Positions 33,347 to 40,041 of a DNA stretch of 40,041 nt are shown piece by piece. A program made the translations under genes and the position numbers. The DNA comes from Flavobacteriales bacterium. Lineage in GTDB: Bacteria; Bacteroidota; Bacteroidia; Flavobacteriales_F; PHOS-HE28. Location: positions 1 to 40,041 of the forward strand of contig JADJDP010000047.1 of the NCBI GenBank assembly GCA_016702645.1. Direction: 5' to 3'. Every line of letters starts with the position of its first letter. The stretch's first letter is position 1. The notes under the pieces were generated by a model. It saw only the letters and a program-made list of their open reading frames with translations. It was not told where the DNA came from and did no database searches.

Positions 33347-34131
33347 TCCATTCGATCCTTGCCGACAAGGCCACGCGCCTATTCCTGGTCCTGGGGGCCT
33401 TCTTCGTGGCCAACGCATTGCTCGCGGAGATGATCGGCGTGAAGCTTTTCCAATTGGAAACGGCGCTGGGTCTTGCCAAGGCGGACTTCAACCTGCTCGG
33501 GCAGGAGCACTTGTCCTTCGTGCTCAGTGTGGGCGTACTGCCATGGCCCATCGTCTTCATCATGACGGACGTGGTCAACGATTACTACGGGGTGCGTGGC
33601 GTGCGCTTTCTCACCATCCTCACCGCAGCATTGATCGCCTTCGCCTTCATTGTCATGTACATCGCCATCGGCATACCACCTGCCGACTTCTGGGTGGGCA
33701 TGAACAACAACGCCGGCGTACCGGACATGCAAGCTGCGTTCGCGGGGGTCTTCGGACAAGGCATGAACATCATCCTGGGTTCGCTCACGGCCTTCATCGT
33801 CGGCCAGCTCGTGGACGCCTTCGTGTTCCGCCGGATCAAGCGCGCAACTGGTGACAAGCGGATCTGGCTTCGTGCCACCGGCAGCACGGTCATCAGTCAG
33901 TTGATCGATAGCGTGGTGGTGACCTACGTGGCCTTTTGGATCATGCGTGACGATTTCAGTTTTGCGCGCTGCACGGCCATGGTGATCACGGCCTACGCGT
34001 ACAAACTGCTGGTGGCCTTGCTGGCCACACCGCTGGTGTATGTGGTACACGCTGGTGTGGAGCGTTACCTTGGCAAGGAACGTGCGCATGCCATGCGCGA
34101 AGCCGCATTGAAGTTGCGCGATACGCCATGA
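33343..34131 (+). CDS. queuosine precursor transporter (YhhQ/VUT family)
   Basis: Inner-membrane carrier importing queuine precursors (preQ0/preQ1) for the queuosine tRNA modification. The 262-residue product has about six or seven hydrophobic helices, with family-typical VANALLAEMIGVKLF at the start, LPWPIVFIMTDVVNDYYGVRGVR (about residues 67-89), IILGSLTAFIVGQLVDAFVF and GSTVISQLIDSVVVTYVAF. Starts in an ATGA overlap with the MOSC gene and ends in one with the acetyltransferase, so the chain is translationally coupled. It is annotated in many genomes as a queuosine precursor transporter; this is by family resemblance. Confidence 0.93.
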   Translation: MIHSILADKATRLFLVLGAFFVANALLAEMIGVKLFQLETALGLAKADFNLLGQEHLSFVLSVGVLPWPIVFIMTDVVNDYYGVRGVRFLTILTAALIAFAFIVMYIAIGIPPADFWVGMNNNAGVPDMQAAFAGVFGQGMNIILGSLTAFIVGQLVDAFVFRRIKRATGDKRIWLRATGSTVISQLIDSVVVTYVAFWIMRDDFSFARCTAMVITAYAYKLLVALLATPLVYVVHAGVERYLGKERAHAMREAALKLRDTP

Positions 34132-34652
34132 GCGACTCGGTCATCATCGAACCCATCACGAAAGAAGACCACGATGGCGTGTTCCGATTGGTGGAGGCCG
34201 ATCGAGCCCGGCTGCAGACGTATTTCCCCGTCACCTGCGCGCATTGCAGCGACCCGCGCGCAACACGCAACTACATCAAGGAGATGCTGGTGCGTAGCAA
34301 GCGCCGCGAGTTCTTCTGCTTCGTCATGCGCGACTACGAAGGCGGTGATCCCATCGGCCTCGTTTTCCTGAAAGAGTTCGACTGGACGGTGCCCAAGTGC
34401 GAAACGGCCTACTTCATCAGTTCCATTTACGAGCGCAAGGGGCTCACCTCCCTGGGCTTGTACTGGGCGGTCGATCACGCGTTCACGGAACTGGGCGTTG
34501 AAAAGGTCTTTGCCCGTGTGGTGCCCGAGAACATCGCCAGCCACCGGGTGCTGGAGAACTGCGGCTTCGAACGCGAAGGACTGTTGCGTAGTGACTTCCG
34601 CGCAAGCGATGGAAGCCTGCACGATGTGTACATGTACAGCGTGCTACGCTGA
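34128..34652 (+). CDS. GNAT family N-acetyltransferase (RimJ/RimL-like)
   Basis: 174 residues with the GNAT fold: substrate-side helix (DHDGVFRLVEADRARLQTYFP), strand RREFFCFVMRDYEGGDPIGLVFLKEFD, the acetyl-CoA region ISSIYERKGLTSLGLYWAVDHAFTELGVEKVFARV, and the closing VPENIASHRVLENCGFEREGLLRSDFRASDG, very typical of RimJ/RimL-type protein or small-molecule N-acetyltransferases. The target is unknown. It shares ATGA with the preceding transporter and is the last gene of this chain. Its stop lies 3 nt from the stop of the convergent diheme cytochrome gene, with no terminator between. Confidence 0.93.
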   Translation: MSDSVIIEPITKEDHDGVFRLVEADRARLQTYFPVTCAHCSDPRATRNYIKEMLVRSKRREFFCFVMRDYEGGDPIGLVFLKEFDWTVPKCETAYFISSIYERKGLTSLGLYWAVDHAFTELGVEKVFARVVPENIASHRVLENCGFEREGLLRSDFRASDGSLHDVYMYSVLR

Positions 34653-34655
34653 ACA

Positions 34656-35648
34656 CTACGATCCACCTGCTGGTGGGGTCCACTTCTCCACCTTGCCCGA
34701 AACGGGCGGCACTGCACGCAGGTAGTCGTAGATGGCCCCGAGGTCCTCTTCGCTCATGGTGGCGTACATCATCCACGGCATCACGGTTTGGAAATCGGCC
34801 GCGTTCCAGTCGATCGGTCGGGGCACGTAGCTGCTGTCAGCATACATCTTGAAGCGAGCGATGAAGGTGGCCTTGTCCCATGCGCCGATCCCGTCCGTTG
34901 GGTGCGGGGTGATGTTCGGGGAGCGCACTGTGGAGCCGTTGGGGAAGTTGAACGCAAAGCCCCCGGCGAACGGCTCGCCGAGCTTCTTGCCTTTCTCCGT
35001 GTGCGTATGGCATTCGACACAGGCCGCTGCGTTCACCATGTACGCGCCGTAGGTCGGGTCGGTGGGCTTGGGTCGCTCCACCGGGTGAGCAGGTTCGGGC
35101 ACGGTGCGCATGATCAGGTTCACTGGGAAGTCGATCACGCTCGCAGGATAGGTCTTGGTCTCCACCGGATCCAACGAACGCAGGTACGCAATGATGCTGT
35201 ACACATCCTCCGTGGCCAGTTTGTTGTAGTTGGGGTAAGGCATCACAGGGAAGAAGGGATGCCCGTCCTTGCTTACGCCGCTGGTGATCGCACGGTAGAT
35301 CTCACCATCGGTCCAATCCTTGAGCCCAAAGGGGGTGATGTTCTTCGAATAAAACTCTCCCGGGAACTGCATGGTGCGATCGAACTTCTCTCCACCTCCA
35401 CCAAAGGTTCCCGGTTCGAGCGGCGCAGCGAACAAGTTCCAATCACGCGTGCTGTGGCAATCCATGCAAACGCACACGCTGTTGGCCAGGTAGCGACCCC
35501 GTTCCACACGTTCCGCCGTGGCCTCCACGTTCAGGTCGGCTGGTGCATCGATGTTCGGCAAGGCCATGGAGATGTATGCGATGGCTCCACCGCCGACCAG
35601 CAAGAGGATCAACAACAAAACACCGAGGATCTTCAAGAGCTTTTTCAT
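34656..35648 (-). CDS. membrane-anchored diheme cytochrome c
   Basis: 330 residues from the ATG at 35648 (an in-frame ATG at 35687 adds 13 residues in front of the charged start MKKLLKI). An N-terminal hydrophobic helix (LLKILGVLLLILLLVGGGAIAYI) acts as signal anchor. Two class I cytochrome c domains follow. The first has CMDCH at 61-65 with the partner loop SGVSKDGHPFFPVMPYPNYNKL. The second has CVECH at 210-214 with GGFAFNFPNG, NITPHPTDGIGAWDKATFI and MPWMMYATMSEEDLGAIYDYL. Similar diheme proteins are subunits of alcohol dehydrogenases or of unknown oxidoreductases; no dehydrogenase gene is adjacent. Electron-transfer role in the periplasm is inferred. Confidence 0.9.
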   Translation of the reverse strand: MKKLLKILGVLLLILLLVGGGAIAYISMALPNIDAPADLNVEATAERVERGRYLANSVCVCMDCHSTRDWNLFAAPLEPGTFGGGGEKFDRTMQFPGEFYSKNITPFGLKDWTDGEIYRAITSGVSKDGHPFFPVMPYPNYNKLATEDVYSIIAYLRSLDPVETKTYPASVIDFPVNLIMRTVPEPAHPVERPKPTDPTYGAYMVNAAACVECHTHTEKGKKLGEPFAGGFAFNFPNGSTVRSPNITPHPTDGIGAWDKATFIARFKMYADSSYVPRPIDWNAADFQTVMPWMMYATMSEEDLGAIYDYLRAVPPVSGKVEKWTPPAGGS

Positions 35649-35725
35649 GGAAAGGTGGTTTGGCAAGGCAAGATGCTCAATGATCATCTTTCTTCCAAAG
35701 CTCTCCCGGGCGATCTTCGCGAGGC

Positions 35726-35893
35726 ATGGCGAAGAAGAAGCGCATCACGAAGAAGGACCTCGACAAGATCGAGCGTGCTGCGAAGCGTGCTGCGCAGAAA
35801 GCCGCTGGTGCGCTGGACGGTCGCTTTCGGCCACGGGTGGTGAAGAACAAGAAGAAGTACACGCGCAAGAGCGCGCCACCACCCGAAGAATGA
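35726..35893 (+). CDS. small basic protein (55 residues), function unknown
   Basis: ATG at 35726 to the TGA at 35891-35893 gives MAKKKRITKKDLDKIERAAK and then a Lys/Arg/Ala-rich stretch containing LDGRFRPRVVKNKKKYTRK. Charge pattern and the phrase GRFRPRVV-KKKY-RK resemble small conserved basic proteins in Bacteroidota as I recall them; DNA or RNA binding is a guess. The promoter-like GATCTTCG lies 6 nt before the start. The next secreted gene's upstream ATG (35890) overlaps its stop by ATGA, although I place that gene's start at 35935. Convincing as a gene by codon use and start context. Confidence 0.7.
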   Translation: MAKKKRITKKDLDKIERAAKRAAQKAAGALDGRFRPRVVKNKKKYTRKSAPPPEE

Positions 35894-35934
35894 AAGGCTG
35901 GCGGCATTGGCCCGATCTTGGTGAGCGTCGATGG

Positions 35935-36969
35935 ATGAGATCGTTCCTGATGATACTCCCCGTGTTGCTCGTGCATGTGGCGATGGCGCAACGCGACTTC
36001 GAACCGCGCATCGTAGGTGGCCTGGGTATCGGTCTTCAACAACCCGATGTGGTGGGTGGGACACTGGGAAACGAACGTGCCATTCCGTGGGTGGGTGGAC
36101 AGTTGGAACTGGGCGGGTCGCTCATCTACCGCAACCGTGTAGGCATCGCTGCGGTCGGGGGCTTCAACATCAACGGTTATCTGCTCTGGCCAGTGGACAG
36201 TGTGTGTTATGACCTCTACCACACGACGACGCGAGCCGAGTTCCGCACCTGGTGGCAGTTGCACGGGATGTGCGCCGACTGCCCATCCTCGGGCACGATC
36301 GGCATTGCCGCTGGCTACACGTTCCAGAACGCCGATGTGCTCACCACCTCCGAACAGTCCTTTACCAGCTTGACCATTGCGTCGGCGATGGTGCGTCCGT
36401 ACATCGCACCGGAGATCGGCATCATCAGCGAGGATGACCGGCACCGGTACCAAGTGAGCGTGCGCTACCTGATGCACCTCGACGCTGCGCCCGCATGGAC
36501 CAACGTAGCTACCTCTCCCATGGGTGAAGCCACCTACCAGGCGAGCGACAATTACCTCGGGGTGGTGATGCGCTACCACATCGGCTTCAAGGAACGCGAG
36601 CGAAAACCATTGCCACCACCGGACGTGGACCACCACATGCGCCTGAACGATACGCTCACGACCATGAACACGCGCAAGCAGTTCATCACGCTGAGGCTAT
36701 GGGACAATGCCGAGGTGGACGGTGACACGATCAGCGTGCTGTTCAACGACCGCACGATGCTCTTCGCCCATGCGCTCACGAAGAAGCCGGTGCGGGTGCG
36801 ACTGGAAACAACCCCCGGAAGGAACACGCTGGTGATCGTGGCGCACAACGAGGGTCGTGTACCGCCCAATACCGCGAGCGGCACCTTGCAACGGGGAAGC
36901 GAAAAAGAGGAATTGCTGATCCGCACATCACAACGGACGAACCAAGTGGTGATGATAGAGCGGGAGTGA
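35935..36969 (+). CDS. secreted/outer-membrane protein, function unknown
   Basis: 344 residues from ATG 35935, which gives the signal peptide MRSFLMILPVLLVHVAMAQ; ATG 35890 adds a polar prefix but would couple it to the small basic gene by ATGA. The first 220 residues look like a beta-barrel (IVGGLGIGLQQ, GGQLELGGSLIYRNRVGIAAVGGFNINGYL, GTIGIAAGYTFQ, VRPYIAPEIGIIS, YLGVVMRYHIGF). The last 90 (RKQFITLRLWDNAEVDGDTISVLFNDRTM...TLVIVAHNEGRVPPNTA) form a beta-rich globular domain often attached to other secreted Bacteroidota proteins. I do not recognise a named family. The stop faces the next gene's stop with one base between. Confidence 0.7.
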   Translation: MRSFLMILPVLLVHVAMAQRDFEPRIVGGLGIGLQQPDVVGGTLGNERAIPWVGGQLELGGSLIYRNRVGIAAVGGFNINGYLLWPVDSVCYDLYHTTTRAEFRTWWQLHGMCADCPSSGTIGIAAGYTFQNADVLTTSEQSFTSLTIASAMVRPYIAPEIGIISEDDRHRYQVSVRYLMHLDAAPAWTNVATSPMGEATYQASDNYLGVVMRYHIGFKERERKPLPPPDVDHHMRLNDTLTTMNTRKQFITLRLWDNAEVDGDTISVLFNDRTMLFAHALTKKPVRVRLETTPGRNTLVIVAHNEGRVPPNTASGTLQRGSEKEELLIRTSQRTNQVVMIERE

Positions 36970-36970
36970 C

Positions 36971-37480
36971 CTACCGCTCCACCGGCCGATAGAACACCAA
37001 TTTGCCACCGCGCACATCGGCCATGCGGAGATCGGTGGTCGTGACCTTGCGCACATCCTCGAAATTCTGGTGGGCAATGACGAACACGCCTCGCTCATGC
37101 ACCTCCAGCACAATGGCCGTGTGCTTGCCATAGGTATCACGGCGGATGCTTGTTGCGGTCCGATGCTCCAACGAGACGTTCTCGAACTGGATGATGTCGC
37201 CGGGCAGCACATCCTGCTTTCGCCAGTCCACGACGGTGCCGAAACCATAGAAGCCGTCCCAAATGGCACCTGCGGCATTGAGCGCCCCCGCGGCCAGGTC
37301 CCAGCATTCACCACGATCCACCTTCTTCCCCATCTGGCTTTGCACGTACTCCACAATGCGCCGGTTGATGGCAGGGATGCTGTCACGCTCCAAGTTGCCC
37401 TCCACGCGCGTGGCCCGCTGTGAGGGTGCCGATCCCATGACCAGAACACCGCACGTAAGCAGGAACAAGGAATGCTTCAT
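36971..37480 (-). CDS. secreted NlpC/P60- or CHAP-like cysteine hydrolase candidate
   Basis: 169 residues from the ATG at 37480, with signal peptide MKHSLFLLTCGVLVMGSAPSQ; an ATG at 37513 adds 11 residues. The core RIVEYVQSQMGKKVDRGECWDLAAGALNAAGA places Cys59 at the start of a helix, followed by LPGDIIQFENV and GKHTAIVLEVHERGVFVIAHQNF with His120. This Cys-then-His layout and the GDIIQF/HTAIV strands are those of the NlpC/P60-CHAP papain-like fold, so peptidoglycan hydrolysis is possible. The match is by motif only and divergent. TTCCTTTG, a promoter-like octamer, lies 5 nt upstream. It is convergent with the preceding secreted protein. Confidence 0.62.
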   Translation of the reverse strand: MKHSLFLLTCGVLVMGSAPSQRATRVEGNLERDSIPAINRRIVEYVQSQMGKKVDRGECWDLAAGALNAAGAIWDGFYGFGTVVDWRKQDVLPGDIIQFENVSLEHRTATSIRRDTYGKHTAIVLEVHERGVFVIAHQNFEDVRKVTTTDLRMADVRGGKLVFYRPVER

Positions 37481-37485
37481 GTCCA

Positions 37486-37493
37486 CAAAGGAA
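37486..37493 (-). promoter_or_regulatory. -7-like element of the CHAP-like gene
   Basis: TTCCTTTG on the minus strand (TAnnTTTG with one mismatch), 5 nt before the ATG at 37480; same tight spacing as before ruvB and the MORN gene. Confidence 0.3.
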
Positions 37494-37509
37494 CGATGCC
37501 GTTCACGCT

Positions 37510-38022
37510 TCATCGCAGCCTGTCATCGTCCCCCTTCAACCGTGCCAAGCGGAAACAATAGGTGAGGTTGAGCAGGTGGCTGTTGATGCCCTGCAGGTCC
37601 TTGTTGGTGATGCGGAAGTTGTAGCCGTAGGTGACCTTGAACTTGTGGAATCCGAAACCGTACTCCGGGCGAAGCACAAAACTGCGTTCATGTCCGTCGG
37701 TGTAATAGATGGCCTGTGCACCCATGGCCAGGCCGCCCGCCAACCAGATCCCCACCTTCGGACCGATCAACGTGGTTCGATCCACGCGCACTTCACTCCC
37801 GATGAAGGCCGCCATTGCATAGGGATGATGGGCCGACCCGAACACGTTCGCAGCGAGACCGACCTCCGCGTTGCCATAGCGTCCCTGGTCGTAGCCGATG
37901 AGCAGCGTGATCTCCCGGTGGTGCGTGTTATGCCGATAAGGCCGCAGGCTGTCCACTGTCTGTGCCTTCGCCTCACAAACGAAGAACACCACTGTTGCGA
38001 GCACGAGCAAGGTTCGGAACAT
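37510..38022 (-). CDS. small outer-membrane beta-barrel-like protein
   Basis: 170 residues with signal peptide MFRTLLVLATVVFFVCEAKAQ. The mature part consists of short amphipathic strands (REITLLIGYDQGRYGNAEVGLAANVFG, MAAFIGSEVRV, IGPKVGIWLAGGLAMGAQAIYY, SFVLRPEYGFGFHKFKVTYGYNFRI, HLLNLTYCFRLA), as in eight-stranded barrels. No named family recognised. Its stop is 29 nt upstream of the CHAP-like gene start on the same strand, so the two may be co-transcribed. A TATCCTTG octamer occurs 16 nt before the ATG. Confidence 0.7.
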   Translation of the reverse strand: MFRTLLVLATVVFFVCEAKAQTVDSLRPYRHNTHHREITLLIGYDQGRYGNAEVGLAANVFGSAHHPYAMAAFIGSEVRVDRTTLIGPKVGIWLAGGLAMGAQAIYYTDGHERSFVLRPEYGFGFHKFKVTYGYNFRITNKDLQGINSHLLNLTYCFRLARLKGDDDRLR

Positions 38023-38387
38023 CGCTTGGGGGACAGAGCAAGGATAAGCTGGAGAAGGTGCCCGAAATTCCAGCGATCACCCGGCAGGAACGATCCCTGA
38101 AACATCGAGAGCGCATCTTGGACCAACGCCATCGAAGCTCCGCATTGAACGGGGCGGTCCTTCCCCATCCTGTGCATCTGCGACCGCGGTCCTCACGTCC
38201 GCCGCTGAGCCATGAACAAGTGAAGTCGCTGACAGCCAGGTTTTCGCGGTGGCGTGATGAAGAGGCACGATTTTGAAGCGCCAGAGGTCCACTACCCCTT
38301 CGAAGCACTATCGAACTCCCGATCATCCGCACCCGCAACGGTCCGAGCACCCAAGTCCACACGTACATACCAATACCCCACACCCGC
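38023..38387. other. intergenic region with no supportable gene
   Basis: 365 bases between two divergent genes. Some codon bias is seen in a 57-codon plus frame from 38257 (MKRHDFEAPEVHYPFEAL), but it overlaps the next gene and its second half is low complexity. The region probably holds the promoters of both neighbours. No strong hairpin was seen. Confidence 0.5.
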
Positions 38388-38549
38388 ATGCCACGCAAAA
38401 AGAAGATCCTCATCCTCACCCAACCGGTGAAAGCAGGTCTCAAGGCCATCAAGGTCCGCTTGGACGCACGCACCACCGTGACGCTAGCCAGCATGCGGAT
38501 GCTCGAATTCTGGAAACAACGATACCCGAACGCGCAGGTCATCCAGTAA
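38388..38549 (+). CDS. small conserved-looking protein (53 residues), function unknown
   Basis: ATG 38388 to TAA 38547-38549 gives MPRKKKILILTQPVKAGLKA and then IKVRLDARTTVTLASMRMLEFWKQRYPNAQVIQ. The basic N-terminus followed by the segment LDARTTVTL...FWKQRYP reads like a genuine, conserved small protein, with an aromatic, charged C-terminal helix. I cannot name it. It is followed by a 13-bp perfect hairpin at 38635-38664, which may end its transcript. A start without Shine-Dalgarno agrees with the rest of the window. Confidence 0.68.
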   Translation: MPRKKKILILTQPVKAGLKAIKVRLDARTTVTLASMRMLEFWKQRYPNAQVIQ

Positions 38550-38634
38550 AGGGTGATGCTGCCGTTCACTGAGCGACGGGTTTCGCGATCGCTCCTAGTG
38601 GTTTGGTGAACGAACGCACAAGGACCCCTGACAA

Positions 38635-38664
38635 CAGAGCCCCCGGAAGTATCCGGGGGCTCTG
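38635..38664. terminator. strong hairpin without T-tract, probable terminator
   Basis: CAGAGCCCCCGGA-AGTA-TCCGGGGGCTCTG forms a perfect 13-bp stem. It lies 86 nt after the small protein's stop and 145 nt before the CNNM gene. The 3' side continues TGCGTT, so it is not a standard T-run terminator; transcript-end stabilisation is possible. Confidence 0.6.
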
Positions 38665-38808
38665 TGCGTTCAATACCCCGTTCAGGTCCGGACAGTGGCG
38701 AAGTGCAAGCAGGAGCTGGGTGCAGGCCGGGGCCTGATCCATACCAGCACCGTGAAAGTGCGACGCCCAAGAGGGGCATCGCCACCCAACCTACATCTTT
38801 GGTACCCG

Positions 38809-40041
38809 GTGGAACTCCTCATCCTCTTCCTGCTCTTCCTGCTCAATGGCCTGTTCTCCATGAGCGAGATCGCCTTGGTGAGCGCGCGCAAGAGCCGGCT
38901 GGAAGGCGATGCGCAACGTGGCGACCCGCGCGCGCGCGCCGCTTTGAAACTGGCCAATGACCCGAGCCGGTTCCTGAGCACGGTGCAGATCGGCATTACG
39001 CTGATCGGCATCCTCACCGGTATCTACAGCGGCGAGAACATCACCGAGGACTTGGAGGCCACCATCCTTCGGGTACCCCTGCTGGCACCCTATGCGCACT
39101 CGCTCGCGGTAACAGGCGTGGTCATCGCCGTCACCTTCTTCTCCCTCATCCTGGGCGAACTCGTGCCCAAACGCATCGGCCTGAGCATGCCGGAGACCAT
39201 TGCCAAAGCGGTGGCACTGCCCATGCGCGTGGTGGCCATCGTCACGGCGCCCTTCATCTGGCTGCTCACCAAGACCAGCAACCTGCTGTTGCGCATCCTG
39301 GGCATCCAGCACAGGGCCGGTGGGGGTGTAACGGAGGAAGAGATACGCGCCATGGTGCAGGAAGGTACCGAGGGCGGTGCCGTGGCGGAGATCGAGCAGA
39401 CCATCGTGGAACGCGCCTTCACATTGGGCGATCGCAAGGTGAGTTCGCTCATGACCTACCGGCGCGATGTGCTCACACTACGCGTGGATGCCGATGCTGC
39501 ACAGGTGCGCGCGCTCTTGCGCACGAGCGTGCATGGCTACTACCCGGTGGTGGAATCGGACCTGGAGGATGTGGTGGGCGTGGTGGCGCTGCAGAAATTG
39601 CTCTTGCACATGGATGACGTCCCCTTCGACCTGCGCGCACACATGGAACCCGCACGCTTCGTACACGAGGACATGGCGGCGTACAGGGCCTTGGAAGAGT
39701 TCAAGGCCAGCGGACAGGGCTATGCGCTCGTTGCCGATGAACTGGGTGAAACCACCGGCGTGGTCACCATCAGCGATATCCTGCAAGCACTCGTGGGCGA
39801 TGTGAGCGACTTCCACCGCGATGAGTACACGCTGGTGCAACGGCCCGATGGTTCCTGGCTCGTGGATGGACAATACCCCTTGCACGATCTGCTCGTGCGC
39901 TTGGAGCGATCGCAACTGGTGCGCGATGTGAGCGCCGATACCGTTGCGGGCCTCGTGCTCCAGCAAACCGGTCACATACCCAAGGCCGGTGAGCGCATCA
40001 CGTGGATGGGCCTGAGCATCGAAGTGGCCGATATGGACGGC
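38809..40041 (+). CDS. CNNM/CorC (hemolysin) family membrane protein with CBS domains, partial
   Basis: Reading from GTG 38809 to the window end gives 411 residues without a stop; full-length relatives have about 430-450. The N-terminal DUF21/CNNM membrane domain has VELLILFLLFLLNGLFSMSEIALVSARKSRLE (residues 1-32), LSTVQIGITLIGILTGIYSG, and VTFFSLILGELVPKRIGLSMPE with the family-typical GELVPK. Two CBS domains follow (about 205-325; MTYRRDVLTLRVDADAAQ, YYPVVESDLEDVVGVV, GETTGVVTISDILQALVGD). A CorC/HlyC transporter-associated domain starts near 345 (DEYTLVQRPDGSWLVDGQ). Thought to act in Mg2+/Co2+ transport. A CATCTTTG octamer ends 7 nt before the GTG; no upstream ATG gives a better start. 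Confidence 0.92.
   Translation, partial: MELLILFLLFLLNGLFSMSEIALVSARKSRLEGDAQRGDPRARAALKLANDPSRFLSTVQIGITLIGILTGIYSGENITEDLEATILRVPLLAPYAHSLAVTGVVIAVTFFSLILGELVPKRIGLSMPETIAKAVALPMRVVAIVTAPFIWLLTKTSNLLLRILGIQHRAGGGVTEEEIRAMVQEGTEGGAVAEIEQTIVERAFTLGDRKVSSLMTYRRDVLTLRVDADAAQVRALLRTSVHGYYPVVESDLEDVVGVVALQKLLLHMDDVPFDLRAHMEPARFVHEDMAAYRALEEFKASGQGYALVADELGETTGVVTISDILQALVGDVSDFHRDEYTLVQRPDGSWLVDGQYPLHDLLVRLERSQLVRDVSADTVAGLVLQQTGHIPKAGERITWMGLSIEVADMDG

Noticed and set aside
35518..35934. N-terminal extension of the secreted protein ending at 36969
   Set aside because: It overlaps the divergent diheme cytochrome gene and the small basic protein; the signal peptide at 35935 marks the proper start.
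38257..38430. 57-codon plus-strand frame MKRHDFEAPEVHYPFEAL...
   Set aside because: The second half is low complexity and overlaps the better-supported small gene at 38388 in another frame.
1..40041. tRNA, rRNA, CRISPR array, insertion sequence, integrase or prophage
   Set aside because: No T-loop plus acceptor pattern, no regularly spaced repeats, no transposase or integrase motifs were found on reading both strands.

Overview
This window looks like one contig of a GC-rich, aerobic, uncultured member of Bacteroidota, most likely Flavobacteriales-like. The evidence is a complete alternative complex III (ACIII) operon followed by cytochrome c oxidase genes, several secreted proteins ending in type IX secretion (T9SS) sorting domains, Bacteroidota-type -7 promoter elements (TAnnTTTG and a GC-adapted TAnCTTCG), and almost no Shine-Dalgarno sequences. 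The placement below phylum level is inference. Coding DNA is about 60% GC by eye.

Layout. From 1 to 7.4 kb all genes are on the minus strand: a frameshifted aldehyde dehydrogenase cut by the window edge, a T9SS beta-propeller protein, a small secreted protein, a T9SS M28 peptidase, ruvB and an outer-membrane-type protein. From 7.6 to 19.1 kb (minus) lies the respiratory operon actA-actB-actC-actD-actE-actF-coxB-coxA, encoding a quinol:cytochrome c oxidoreductase and the two catalytic subunits of an aa3-type oxidase. A SPOR-domain protein and a small membrane protein (plus) face infB across a strong bidirectional terminator at 20143-20172. From 20.2 to 24.6 kb (minus) is rimP-nusA-infB, whose leader carries a promoter followed by a terminator-like hairpin. 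A stretch of about 0.7 kb without a recognisable gene and with lower GC follows. Next come a MORN-repeat protein (minus) and, divergently, a plus-strand series: three secreted proteins (two of them propeller-like), then a chain of four genes linked by ATGA overlaps (T9SS pentaheme cytochrome, MOSC protein, queuosine-precursor transporter, GNAT acetyltransferase). A diheme cytochrome c (minus), several small or secreted proteins and the start of a CNNM/CorC-family membrane protein close the window.

How it fits together. ACIII oxidises menaquinol and passes electrons through its c hemes to the aa3 oxidase, so this operon encodes the core of aerobic respiration. rimP-nusA-infB is the standard translation/transcription operon. 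The secreted genes reflect the T9SS lifestyle of the phylum.

Caution: single-base indels break the aldehyde dehydrogenase (five), the propeller protein (one), the multiheme cytochrome (three) and even nusA (one). Because nusA is normally indispensable, most of these are probably sequencing or assembly errors rather than true pseudogenes. I did not find a convincing wholly new system. The best leads are the leader hairpin before rimP, the very short leaders implied by the promoter positions, the T9SS-tagged multiheme cytochrome, and several palindromes at promoters.
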